Source of the DNA: Boseongicola sp.
GTDB lineage: Bacteria; Pseudomonadota; Alphaproteobacteria; Rhodobacterales; Rhodobacteraceae
Direction of reading: 5' to 3'
DNA length: 64,000 nucleotides
Assembly (NCBI GenBank): GCA_028824715.1
Contig: JAPPCV010000174.1
Span: forward strand, 1-64,000
Positions 46,553 through 55,818 of this stretch are shown in pieces; position 1 is the first letter of the stretch; the number at the start of each line of letters is the position of its first letter. Under the pieces are notes generated by a model that saw only the letters and a list, made by a program, of their open reading frames with translations, ran no database searches and was not told the origin of the DNA. A program made the position numbers and the translations under genes.

Positions 46553-48505
46553 ATGGTCGACGCCGCGCTGAGCGGATTCCTGTCGGTGATCGCCTGGCCC
46601 GCGATCGGATACCTGTTTGCGGGCGTGCTGGCCGGGCTGTTCTTCGGTGCGGTTCCCGGGCTGTCGGGTCTGGTCGGCCTGGCGATCCTGATGCCGTTCA
46701 CCTTTGCGATGGATCCCGTTCCGGCGCTTGCTCTCCTGTTCGGCATGTTCGCGGTCACGACCACCAGCGACACCATCGCATCAGTGCTGCTCGGAATACC
46801 CGGAACCTCGGCCTCGCAGGCGACAATCATCGACGGCTACCCGATGGCGGCAAAGGGCGAGGCGGCGCGCGCATTGGGCGCGGCATTCTCGGTTTCGGCC
46901 ATTGGCGGCCTGCTTGGCGCGATCCTGCTCGGACTGTCGATACCCTTCGTCAAGCCCTTGATCCTCTCCTTCGCCCAGCCGGAGATATTCATGCTCGCCC
47001 TGCTCGGACTTGCAATGGTCGGATCGCTCTCCGGAGGGTCAGTGCTGTGCGGCCTGGTCGCTGCACTCGCCGGACTCGGCGTCTCCTATGTCGGGTACGC
47101 CGAGAACGGCGCGCTGCCGCGTTACTGGCTGGGAGCGCCCTACCTGCTCGACGGACTGCCCCTGGTGCCATTCGTTCTTGGCTTGTTCGCGATTCCAGAG
47201 CTGATCGACCTTGCCGCCAAGGACAGCTCGATCTCGAAGGTTCCGAGAAGCAGCGTTTCGGGCGGCCTCATGAAGGGAATCTGGGACGCGTTCCGCAACT
47301 GGTGGCTGGTGCTGCGCTCGACGGCGATCGGCGCGTATGTTGGATTGCTGCCCGGCCTGGGTGGTTCGGTCGTCGACTGGGTGGCCTACGGGCACGCCGT
47401 GCAAAGCGCCAGCGACAAGGACGGGTTCGGCAAGGGCGACGTACGCGGCGTAATTGCACCCGAGACAGCCAACAACGCAATGAAGGGGGGCGCCCTCATT
47501 CCCACCATCGCCTTCGGCATTCCCGGCAGCCCGGCGATGGCCGTTCTCCTGGGCGCACTGCTCATCCAGGACTTGACACCTGGCCCGGAGATGCTGGGCG
47601 GCAAGTTGCATGTCACCTTTTCGCTGATGTGGACGCTGGCGATCGCCAATGTCGCTGGGGCACTCTTGCTCATGCTGATCGCCCGGCAGCTTGCACTCGT
47701 GACGTTCGTCAACGGCCGCTTCCTGGTAACCGCGATCACGCTCTTCATGTTCATGGGAGCATGGCTGGCAACGACCAACCTGGGCGACTGGATCGTGCTC
47801 CTGGTCTTCGGTGCAACTGGTTACGTGATGAAGCAGGGCGGCGTTCCGCGGCCGCCGATGGTCCTTGGTTTCGTGGTCGGGCCGATAATGGAAAACGCTC
47901 TCTTCATCACTAGCCATGCATATGACGGCCTTTCGTGGCTCGGCCGCCCGATCTGCATCGTGATCGGTGCAATGATCGTGCTTTCCCTTGTTCTTGGCAC
48001 CCGCTGGAGGACGCGGCGTTCCCACGACAGCAAGTTCGTTCATGAGGCACAGCCTGCGGATCCCGCGATGTCACTCGTTGCGATCGGGCTGCTTCTCGCG
48101 TTCTCGATCTGGGGACTGGCGCCGACGTTTTCCTGGGCGACCGACGTGGGTGCGGTGCCGATGATCACGTTCATCCCAGCGATCTGCCTGGCCCTGGCCG
48201 CCCTGGCGTTCGGCGTTCGGGATTTCCTGGAAGTTCGGGCGAGCAACGGAGACGTGTTCCCCGTGCGACGTGAGCTGGCCCAGGTCCTTCATCTTCACCT
48301 GTGGTGGATCAGCCTGGTTGGCGCCACGATGCTTGCAGGCCAGCTCGTTGCCTTTCCGCTCTTCGTCGCCCTGCATGTTCGGTTTGTGGTCGGATATGCC
48401 TGGTGGACCGCACTGCTGTGCGCGGCAGGAACATGGGTGTTTCTCCATCTCCTGTTCGATCGCGCACTTGCCGTCATGTGGTATCCGTCAATGTTCTTCT
48501 ACTGA
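46553..48505 (+). CDS. TctA-family permease with fused TctB-like C-terminus
   Basis: 650 residues. Residues 1-500 are TctA: GAVPGLSGLVGLAILMPFTF, GIPGTSASQATIIDGYPMA and PGLGGSVVDWVAYGHA are hallmark segments in about 12 membrane helices. The last 150 residues add four more hydrophobic helices in the pattern of the small subunit TctB, which is usually a separate gene and is missing here, so a fusion is likely. It lies 72 bases after TctC. Sodium- or proton-driven uptake of a di- or tricarboxylate is inferred. Confidence 0.85.
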   Translation: MVDAALSGFLSVIAWPAIGYLFAGVLAGLFFGAVPGLSGLVGLAILMPFTFAMDPVPALALLFGMFAVTTTSDTIASVLLGIPGTSASQATIIDGYPMAAKGEAARALGAAFSVSAIGGLLGAILLGLSIPFVKPLILSFAQPEIFMLALLGLAMVGSLSGGSVLCGLVAALAGLGVSYVGYAENGALPRYWLGAPYLLDGLPLVPFVLGLFAIPELIDLAAKDSSISKVPRSSVSGGLMKGIWDAFRNWWLVLRSTAIGAYVGLLPGLGGSVVDWVAYGHAVQSASDKDGFGKGDVRGVIAPETANNAMKGGALIPTIAFGIPGSPAMAVLLGALLIQDLTPGPEMLGGKLHVTFSLMWTLAIANVAGALLLMLIARQLALVTFVNGRFLVTAITLFMFMGAWLATTNLGDWIVLLVFGATGYVMKQGGVPRPPMVLGFVVGPIMENALFITSHAYDGLSWLGRPICIVIGAMIVLSLVLGTRWRTRRSHDSKFVHEAQPADPAMSLVAIGLLLAFSIWGLAPTFSWATDVGAVPMITFIPAICLALAALAFGVRDFLEVRASNGDVFPVRRELAQVLHLHLWWISLVGATMLAGQLVAFPLFVALHVRFVVGYAWWTALLCAAGTWVFLHLLFDRALAVMWYPSMFFY

Positions 48506-48604
48506 ATGCGCGCCCGCCGCGCGTGAGCTGTCGGCGGCCAGTCGCCGACGGCTTCCTTCCAAGCAACCAATTCGTGTGCAATCCAAGGAGTCACGAGAAA
48601 GCCC

Positions 48605-50374
48605 ATGCCTCAGAACGGTTCCGATGACCTTGACGCCGGCCTCCTGTACCAGGTTGACGAAATTCCCCCGAACCAGGTGACGCTCGGCCTGGGCGTCCAG
48701 GCTGCGCTCCTGTTCCTGGGCGCGACCATACTCATGCCAACGATCACCTTCCAGGCAGCCGGAGCAAGCGAGTCGGTCGTTGCCTGGGCCATCTTCGCTT
48801 CGCTGTTCGTCGCGGGTGTCATCAGCGGGCTTCAGGCGTTTCCGTTCCGCCGCTTCGGCGCAGGCTTTGTCCTGGCGACCTGCCCGACAGCCGCAGCGCT
48901 CGCGGTGACGGTCGACGCGCTTTCGGCCGGAGGGCCATCGCTTCTCCTTACGCTGATGATTGCCACGGCACTCTTCCAGTTCGTGTTCTCATACCGGATC
49001 TCCATGTTCAGGCGAGTCATCACCCAGACTGTCTCGGGGGTGATACTCATGCTGATTCCGGTCACTGCCGCCCCGATCATGTTCCAGAGAATCGGCGAGG
49101 TTTCGCCCGGAAACTCGCAGCCGGTCGGACTGGCATGCGCGCTAGTGACCCTGGCAACGACAATTTGCGTTTCGCTGTATGGAAGGCCGCGGCTGCGGCC
49201 GTGGGCCCCGCTTGTCGGGATCTGCGCCGGGGGGGCGGTCGCCGGCGCTTACGGGTTCGTTGACGTCGACCAGATCAGGCAGGCGCCGTGGGTGGGGTTG
49301 CCTTCCACTGCATGGCCAACGGTCGGAATCGACCTGGGGCCTTCCTTCTGGGCGCTCCTGCCGGCCTTCCTGATCGTCGCGGTCTCGTGCTCGATTCGAA
49401 CGATGAGCGCCGCCCTCGCCATACAGGATGTGTCATGGCGCGTGCCGCGTGCGCCTGACCAGCGTGTCGTGCAAGGAGCCCTCGCGGCCGAAGCGCTCGG
49501 GAACCTGCTCGCCGGTCTCGGTGGCACGATGATGAATTCCGCTCGCTCTTCGACCGTTCCGCTGGTCAGGAGCACGCAGGTGAGCGCCCGTCCCGTCGGG
49601 CTGGTGCTCGGGCTCGCCCTTTTTGCGTTCGCCTTTCTGCCAAAGGTCGCCGCGCTGGTTCTGGCACTGCCGCCTTCGGTGCTCGCGGCGTATCTCGCAA
49701 TCATGCTTGCAGCGCTGTTCGTCACTGGCATGAAACTGGTCGTGGCCGATGGTCCGGACTATCGCCGCATGCTGATCATTGGCATCTCGTTTTGGGTCGG
49801 CGCCGGCTGCGAGTTTGGACTGCTGCTTCCCGAAATCCTGCCCCAGGTCGCGGGCGGGCTCCTGAACAACGGCCTGGCCACGGGAGGAATGACGGCAATC
49901 CTGATGACGGTCCTCCTGGAACTGACCGGGCGCCGACGCCGCAAGCTCGTCACGGATCTCGATGTGGCGTGCCTTCCCGAACTCCGCGAGTTTGTCGCGC
50001 GGTTCGGCAGCGACAAGGGCTGGCCGCAGGGGATGCTTGACCGGCTCGATGCGGTGGCCGAGGAAACCTTGCTGACCCTGATCGAGGGTCAGACGGACTC
50101 CGACACGGACAGCCGCCGGTTGTGGGTGAGCGCCCACAGCGAAGGCGGGGACGCCGTGCTGGAATTCGTTGCCAAGTCGAGCGAAGGCAACATTGAAGAC
50201 CGGATCGCGTTCCTGGGTGACGCAAGCGAAGCGCGGCCCGCCGAGCGGGACATCTCGCTTCGCCTGCTGCGACATCTTGCCTCTGAGGTGCGTCATCGCC
50301 AGTATCACGACATGGACCTCATCATTGTGCGCGTGGAGCGGTCGAAGGGCGCAGCAAGGCAATCGCACCTATGA
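48605..50374 (+). CDS. NCS2-type nucleobase permease with C-terminal RsbW/HATPase-like domain
   Basis: 589 residues. Residues about 20-430 are a 12-14 helix transporter resembling nucleobase-cation symporter 2 (xanthine/uracil permeases), with GNLLAGLGGTMMNSARSST in the substrate/helix-10 region. Residues about 450-585 are soluble and read like a GHKL/RsbW-type ATPase domain: RLDAVAEETLLTLIEG in place of the N-box and RDISLRLLRHLASEV at the typical C-terminal helix. The Asn of the N-box is not kept. Substrate is unsure, since purines are only inferred from the family. Confidence 0.78.
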   Translation: MPQNGSDDLDAGLLYQVDEIPPNQVTLGLGVQAALLFLGATILMPTITFQAAGASESVVAWAIFASLFVAGVISGLQAFPFRRFGAGFVLATCPTAAALAVTVDALSAGGPSLLLTLMIATALFQFVFSYRISMFRRVITQTVSGVILMLIPVTAAPIMFQRIGEVSPGNSQPVGLACALVTLATTICVSLYGRPRLRPWAPLVGICAGGAVAGAYGFVDVDQIRQAPWVGLPSTAWPTVGIDLGPSFWALLPAFLIVAVSCSIRTMSAALAIQDVSWRVPRAPDQRVVQGALAAEALGNLLAGLGGTMMNSARSSTVPLVRSTQVSARPVGLVLGLALFAFAFLPKVAALVLALPPSVLAAYLAIMLAALFVTGMKLVVADGPDYRRMLIIGISFWVGAGCEFGLLLPEILPQVAGGLLNNGLATGGMTAILMTVLLELTGRRRRKLVTDLDVACLPELREFVARFGSDKGWPQGMLDRLDAVAEETLLTLIEGQTDSDTDSRRLWVSAHSEGGDAVLEFVAKSSEGNIEDRIAFLGDASEARPAERDISLRLLRHLASEVRHRQYHDMDLIIVRVERSKGAARQSHL

Positions 50375-50489
50375 ATGGCGCTTGCGTGAGCCGCTGTTCC
50401 CGTCGGCATGAACTTCAGCGATCGGGCAGTGCTGTCGGGAATTGCATCCCGGCCGGACGGCCGCTCCTGTCGCCGGAGCATCCAGTGAC

Positions 50490-50678
50490 CTAAGGGACAA
50501 AGTCGCATGTCCGGAGCGACGTCTTCGCAAGTGCCTGCTTCTTCATGGCGGGCGGCGCCTCGACATCGATGTGGATGGTTTCGGCCCGCTCGTGCCCGAG
50601 CCAGAGAGCGATCACCGACCGGTGGACACTTACCTGCATGAGATCCTTCGCCGCGGTGTGGCGGCAAAGTCGCCATTT
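50490..50678 (-). pseudogene. Tyrosine recombinase (integrase) C-terminal remnant
   Basis: Within minus ORF 50490..50945 the last 60 residues match the catalytic end of a phage/transposon integrase: RHTAAKDLMQ (the RHxxA box), VIALWLGHERAETIHI (LGHE, family LGHES-ETTxIY) and AMKKQALAKT. The nucleophile Tyr is lost (IHID instead of xxIY), and no N-terminal half is readable. The gene is dead. Confidence 0.72.
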
Positions 50679-50949
50679 CAACACAGTGGACTGGAATGTC
50701 GTGCTGTGGGGTGTCGCGGTGCAGCCTGTACCCGCCGGTCGCACCGCAAGGTGAAGCCGGAGAAGATTCGCCGTTCCATGCACAGACTCGATGCTTGCGG
50801 CGTCCTGGACTTGTGATGGTTCTCTCGGGGTGGCAGCCGTTCCTGCCAGAAATTGCTCCACGTGACTTGCCAGTGCGCAACCTTGCGGCGGCCTTGGAGA
50901 AACACTATGGGTTGCGAGTCCAACTGCCGGTCGGGATCTGAGCAAGGCA

Positions 50950-51777
50950 TTGTCAAGGAAAGTTCCACGTCAAGCACTGGAGCCGCGGCAACCGGACCTG
51001 TTTGAAGACCGGATGCCGACACAGGGCTCAATCGAGTGCCATCGGCCTGTGCCTGAAGTCGAAGGGCTGGATGATCAGGAGATCATTGAACGAATTCCTG
51101 CAGCGAGCGTATCTCAAGTCCAGGCTCTGTGCGATCAGGTGCTGGAGCGCGGCATTGGTGACAATGCCGTTCCTGCCCTCGAAGCCCTTTGGAAGCGGTT
51201 CTTCGGATTCGGCATCAACGGACCGTTGCGTGAGCAACGCAGTGCCCTGGAGACGTTGGCGAAGGTCGGAACCCCCTTGTCAAGGCAGGCAGTCGCCAGG
51301 ATCATCGACGCTCGGGACCTGACTGATGCGCTTCTGCCGCTCGCGCTGGAATGCGCGACGGAAGCGAATCTCGCGCTGTCCGGACAGAGCGTCACGCGCT
51401 GGCTGGAAGACGGTCGGTCAGACGTGCGAGAAAGCGCGTTCGTGCTTGCCAGGAACTGCACCCCACCAGTGCCGAAACACGAGCTTGAGAAAGGTCTCAT
51501 GGACCCGGAAGGATCGGTGCGGCGATCTTGCCTGACAACGATGGGACAATTTGGCAATGGACGCGCAAAGCCGGGATTGCTGGAAGAACTTGAGAAGGAT
51601 CCAACCAGCGAAATCGTGACCGCACTGGCAGGCTTACTTGATGACGACATCATCACGCGACTCGGACGATGCGCCATGAAGCACGGCCGCCTGAGAGGGC
51701 AGATCGCCGAGGAACTCGAAAGCAGCGGCGAACCCCGGGCGCTCAAACTCGTCGCAAGGCTCAAGGGCCTGAAATGA
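50950..51777 (+). CDS. HEAT-repeat-like protein of unknown function
   Basis: 275 residues, start TTG (SRKVPRQALEPRQPDLFEDR). After a proline-rich leader, helical pairs about 35-40 residues long follow: AVPALEALWKRFFGF, ALETLAKVGTPLSRQAVARI, DALLPLALECATEANL, DVRESAFVLARN and SVRRSCLTTMGQFG. That is the look of HEAT/PBS-lyase repeats, which bind proteins or nucleic acid. No catalytic motif. It lies among recombinase remnants. The function is unknown; a partner-binding scaffold is the most I can say. Confidence 0.7.
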   Translation: MSRKVPRQALEPRQPDLFEDRMPTQGSIECHRPVPEVEGLDDQEIIERIPAASVSQVQALCDQVLERGIGDNAVPALEALWKRFFGFGINGPLREQRSALETLAKVGTPLSRQAVARIIDARDLTDALLPLALECATEANLALSGQSVTRWLEDGRSDVRESAFVLARNCTPPVPKHELEKGLMDPEGSVRRSCLTTMGQFGNGRAKPGLLEELEKDPTSEIVTALAGLLDDDIITRLGRCAMKHGRLRGQIAEELESSGEPRALKLVARLKGLK

Positions 51778-51922
51778 ACCGATCTCCACGCTATCGTTTT
51801 CGTCTCTATGTCTTGCCGGACTCGCGGCGGCTGCCGGCGGCTGGACGGCGGACGCAAGACTGCATGCGTGGTCTTCATGCTCATGCTTTGAGCCTGCCCG
51901 CCAAATCGAATGTCCTTCGAAC

Positions 51923-52982
51923 ATGATGGCTGCCCGATTCGTCTTCCTGTTCCGGACCGCCGGCACTCAGGCCATCGGTGGCGCCGGCGGTTCGCTGGCC
52001 CTTTGGGTCGGGCTGCCGATGCCATACCTTGCGGGCAGCCGGGCCTTCATCGCGGCTCTCACGATTTTCCGGGTGAGGAAGGGAGCGCGCGAGGCATAGT
52101 TTCCGCCTTTGCTGCGCATGGGTCTCGTCGCAGTGATCGGCACCATGATCGGGGCCACGTTCACGACGGATTTCTTGGCAGTCGTTCCGTCGCTGGGCCA
52201 TTCCATGATCGCAATGGTGGTGTTCGTCGTCGTTGCGATTGCCATGAACCATGCGTTGTTCCGCAAGCTGGCGCGATACGACAGGACGACGGCAATCGTT
52301 GCCGCGATGCCCGACGGGTTGGTCGAAGCCGTCATTTTGGGCGAACAGGCTGGAGGGGACGTGCGGGTTCCCAGCGTTCGGAACTTTGGCCGGATCGTGC
52401 TTGTCGCCATGAATGTGCCGCTGCTCTTTCCGCCCTGGACGGGCGAGGCGGTTGGCAGCGCCTCTGGCCTGAGGCTTGAGCAGGACGCCTGCAGGGTCGC
52501 CGACATGTTGCTGATCCTGATGCTGGCAGTATCCGGAATGGTCCTCGGCCCGACACTTCGCTTGCCAGCGCACATGGTCGGTCCGAATCTTCTCTGTGCG
52601 CCCGCCCCGAGGAATCGCGCAGGGGACTGGGTCCGGGCTGGACTCGGCGTTCGCTGGACCGACAGGACGCCAGCTGATCAGGGCATTCAGCCTGGAGGCG
52701 GTCTCAACAGTTGTCATGCTTGCGCCAGGCATCGGCCTTGCATTGACGCTGGCTGAGTTCATGCTGGTACCGGTCGACGCACTGTTCATCAGCTTTGCGC
52801 GTGGCGGCGTGACGGAAACGGGTTTGATCGTGCTGAGCCTCGGCGTGAGTCCGGTCGTCGTGGACTGCCATCACGTGTCCCGAATTCTCGTGACGTTCCT
52901 GGTAGCTGGGACAATCGCGACAAAGGCTCGTCTGCAGGCATCTTCCACCCAGGAGGGAAGCGGCGAGTCAACCGGTCGGTGA
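51923..52982 (+). pseudogene. AbrB-family membrane transporter, broken
   Basis: The AbrB (former ammonia monooxygenase-like) family has two repeats of about 150 residues of hydrophobic helices. Here the gene starts MMAARFVFLFRTAGT at 51923, meets an in-frame TAG at 52097, continues in the same frame as LLRMGLVAVIGTMIGATFTT up to about LPAHMVGP near 52580, and must then shift frame to read LIRAFSLEAVSTVVMLAPGI and RGGVTETGLIVLSLG to 52982. One stop and one frameshift inactivate it. Family members often accompany TctC/TctA genes as here. Confidence 0.75.
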
Positions 52983-53368
52983 CCCTGGGGCAGGGACTGA
53001 ACGGAACGGGCAGACCATGACTTGCATTGCACTTGGCGGATATGCCAACCCGTGCCCTCCACCGATCGTGCCATCCCCGACCAGTTCCAGGATGAGTGCT
53101 TGGCGGCTCCACACCGCACTCAATTTGCAGGCCATTTCCGGAATCCGCCCTGTCGCCAAATGGGATGGCTCCCCTGACAGGAATTCGAGCTTCCGGCCGG
53201 AATGAAGGTCGGAATCGAATGAAGGGTGCGGTGGCGTCACACCGGGCATGTCCTGGATCGATATATAGGCGCTATGTCAAGTTTCTTCACAACATGTTGA
53301 TTTTCGCTTGATCTTGTTCGTTCAATGTTCTAGATCTGGCACATCGAAGCCCTGTGCGGGGAATTGCC
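52983..53368. other. AT-richer gap upstream of a small gene
   Basis: About 385 bases. No gene recognised. The stretch near 53270-53340 is AT-richer than its surroundings and probably holds the promoter of the small protein; I cannot place the -35/-10 with confidence. Confidence 0.4.
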
Positions 53369-53713
53369 ATGTCCATGCACCAGTCCATCCGACCTGCAGA
53401 GCGACCGGACTATGCCAGCCTTCCTCCGCTCCGGCCCACCGATCGCCAGTTGCAATACGCCGAAAGAATTGCGGCTTCGTCCGGAATCGCGTTGCCCAAG
53501 GACGTGCAACTGGACCGCAGTGACCTTTCGCGCTGGATCGACGCAAACCGACATCGCATGGAGCGTTCGAAGCGCGTTGCGGACAATCTTCCGACTGCAA
53601 GGCAGATTGCATGGGCGGAACGCATCGCCCGTGGTCGAAAGCGTGGCATTCCGGACGAGTACTACAAGAGCCGCGAATTGCTCGCGAAGTGGATCAACGC
53701 CAACGGTTGGTGA
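53369..53713 (+). CDS. Small basic protein with two copies of a helical motif
   Basis: 114 residues, start ATG at 53369 (MSMHQSI; the track's GTG is five codons earlier). Two units repeat: PTDRQLQYAERIAASSGIAL with DLSRWIDAN, and PTARQIAWAERIARGRKRGI with ELLAKWINANGW. Each seems to be a helix, a loop and a second helix ending in W-I-(D/N)-A-N. The pattern PTxxQxxxAERIA resembles small repeats found in topoisomerase-associated and plasmid-borne proteins. Highly basic, so it may bind DNA (inference). It is not broken despite decayed neighbours. Confidence 0.7.
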   Translation: MSMHQSIRPAERPDYASLPPLRPTDRQLQYAERIAASSGIALPKDVQLDRSDLSRWIDANRHRMERSKRVADNLPTARQIAWAERIARGRKRGIPDEYYKSRELLAKWINANGW

Positions 53714-54114
53714 CGGAGCGGCCGATCCGGCTTGCGGCCGGTGCAAATAAGTCGGGACGCAAATGCGCCTGCCGCGACGCGTCCGGCACGCCTCTCCGGA
53801 TCGACCAGGTCCATCCAAGGGCCCGGGGCGGGTTCGGGATGGCCGCCAGGGGCGGGGTACCGGCCTCGGCCCTGCCCGTCGAGAGCGCGGTCGAAGCGCT
53901 CTCCGTGCTGACGCTGCCGCCGCCCCGGTCGCAGGCATGCTTCGCGCAATCCGCTATGGTCATCGGGCCGCTCCCTCAAGCCAAGGTTGCGCCAGAACCC
54001 GGACCGTCAGAAAGTCGGCGCGGGCATAGGTTGCGTTGACGCCCGCCGGACTCCCGGACGGCATGCACGTGGTCGCAGCCGGTGCACCGGTACGGGTCCC
54101 ACGGCCCGGACGGC

Positions 54115-54290
54115 TGCGGCGAAGGCGGCCGCCGTGCGGTCCAGCCTGCGGAACTTGGCGCCGGTGGTCCGGGCGTGGACGCACGTCGCGTCCGGGGACT
54201 TGTGTCCGAGAAGGTCCTGGACCACACTGGTCTCCACCCCGCGTCAATTCAACCGGGTTGCGACCGCGTGCCGCTGATCTCGTGCACGAG
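54115..54290 (-). pseudogene. Second tyrosine recombinase remnant
   Basis: The minus strand reads METSVVQDLLGHKSPDATCV and HARTTGAKFRRLDRTAA, equivalent to the integrase end VxxLLGHxSPxxTxxYART. The active Tyr is His (VHART). Upstream the frame breaks near 54250 (HEISGTRS in another frame). The approximately 400 bases on its 3' side (53714-54114) hold nothing I recognise. It differs in wording from the remnant at 50.5 kb, so two elements were once present. Confidence 0.7.
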
Positions 54291-54448
54291 ATGACCGGCA
54301 AACCCTGCTTCATCAAGGCGCAAAGTGACAATGTGGATGGCGGACAATGTTCGATTTGAAGAAGACTGGCGCGACCGAGAACGTTGCGGTCCCTGTGAGG
54401 GGAGACACCGTCGACTGCCTGTCGACCGAGATCGAGAAGCCTCGCTGC

Positions 54449-54745
54449 AGGCGTGGCGTGCTTGCGGTTGGCGGATCCTTGGCGGGCCTCAGCCTCGTGG
54501 AAGCCCTGTGCGCGGGCATTCGCGAGGACGGATCCGTCATCGAACCGAACGACCCAGGCTGGAGCGGCCCTGGGGCTGCGGCTGGGGCCGCGCGACGTCG
54601 TCCAAGTGCATGGCTGGAGCAGCGAGACATCCACCGCTCGCTTGTCGAAGAACCCGGGTTTGCCGAGGCCATTGAAGAGTGGCTGGACGTGACCTGGTCG
54701 GAGGGTGCGGCAACTGCGCCAGGCCAGAACTTGCGCGACGTGTGA
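54449..54745 (+). pseudogene. mtlK: Mannitol dehydrogenase (mtlK) 3'-end remnant
   Basis: The end of ORF 54347..54745 aligns by eye with the C-terminus of the intact mtlK at 13.1-13.4 kb: GGSLAGLSLVEALCAGIRED against GGSVEGLSLVEALWARMCEG, then SVIEPNDPGWSG against SRIESNDPFWDD, SAWLEQRDIHRSL against HTWLEMREIYGDL, and PGFAEAIEEWLDVTW against PRFSSAFERWLALIY. Only about 100 of about 490 residues remain. It lies 26 bases before the fructokinase, matching the mtlK-fructokinase order of polyol operons. Confidence 0.8.
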
Positions 54746-54771
54746 CAAGGCAGGGTTCGGGAGTTTCCATC

Positions 54772-55701
54772 ATGATGTTGTGCTGTGGCGAATCGCTCAT
54801 TGACATGATTCCGTCGGATACGGCTGACGGACGATCCTGCTTTGTGCCCCACCCGGGCGGCGCCGTCTTCAACACGGCCATCGCCCTGGGCCGTCTGGGC
54901 GTTGATGCGGGCATGTTGACAGGTCTTTCGACAGACCTGTTTGGCGTGCAGCTCCGCCGGGCCTTGGAAGACAGCCATGTTGACACAAGGTTCGCAGTCT
55001 CAACTGAACGTCCGACGACCTTGGCCTTTGTGGCGCTGCAGGACGGCCAGGCGTCCTACAGCTTCTTTGACGAGAATTCGGCACTGCGCATGTTGAGCAA
55101 CGAAGAGATTCCGGCGCTTGATCCCGAGATCGACTGCCTGTTCTTCGGCGGGATCAGCCTTGCCAGCGAACCCTGCGCCGACACGTTCGCCAGTCTCCTG
55201 GAGCGCGAAGGCAAGACCCGGTTGGCAATGCTCGATCCGAACATCCGGCAGTCCTTCATCGCGGATGAAGGCCGGTTTCGTGGCCGAATGAAGCGCATGA
55301 TGGAACTATCTGACATCGTGAAAGTCTCTGACGAGGACCTGGACTGGCTTGTGCCTCGACCCCTGACGATCCGGGATCAGCTTCAATCGATTCTCGAGCT
55401 TGGCCCGTCGCTCGTCGTGGCCACAATGGGAAGTGCAGGCGCGATTGCGTTGTCGTCTGCCGGCGTCGATGTCGAAGCGCCTGCAGTGCATGCCGAAGTC
55501 GTGGATACCGTTGGGGCCGGCGATACGTTCAACGCCGGATTCCTTGCAGGGCTCTTCCGCCAAGACAAGCTGTCGCGGGCTGGCGTAGGAGAGCTGACCG
55601 ACGCGGAACTCGAGTCTGCGCTTGGCCTGGGAAGTGCCGCAGCAGCGGTGACGGTGTCCAGGGCGGGGGCCAACCCGCCTTGGGACAGGGACCTGATGTA
55701 G
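54772..55701 (+). CDS. Fructokinase, PfkB family
   Basis: 309 residues of the ribokinase/PfkB fold. The start MMLCCGESLIDMIPSD and GGAVFNTAIALGRLG bind the sugar, and the catalytic Asp and anion hole are in DTVGAGDTFNAGFLAG. It phosphorylates fructose to fructose 6-phosphate with ATP. In Rhodobacter a fructokinase (mtlZ) follows mtlK; here it follows an mtlK remnant. The ATG at 54772 is the family start. It would process fructose made by the intact MtlK 41 kb away. Confidence 0.9.
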   Translation: MMLCCGESLIDMIPSDTADGRSCFVPHPGGAVFNTAIALGRLGVDAGMLTGLSTDLFGVQLRRALEDSHVDTRFAVSTERPTTLAFVALQDGQASYSFFDENSALRMLSNEEIPALDPEIDCLFFGGISLASEPCADTFASLLEREGKTRLAMLDPNIRQSFIADEGRFRGRMKRMMELSDIVKVSDEDLDWLVPRPLTIRDQLQSILELGPSLVVATMGSAGAIALSSAGVDVEAPAVHAEVVDTVGAGDTFNAGFLAGLFRQDKLSRAGVGELTDAELESALGLGSAAAAVTVSRAGANPPWDRDLM

Positions 55702-55818
55702 CCGAGCGCACGTCGGCCACGCAGGTGTGCCATTGGCAGCAGAGCGAATGGCCGCCGGCAAAATGACCTCGAACTCGACTGCAAAGTCGAACCGCCATTG
55801 AAGAACAAGACGAGTGCC

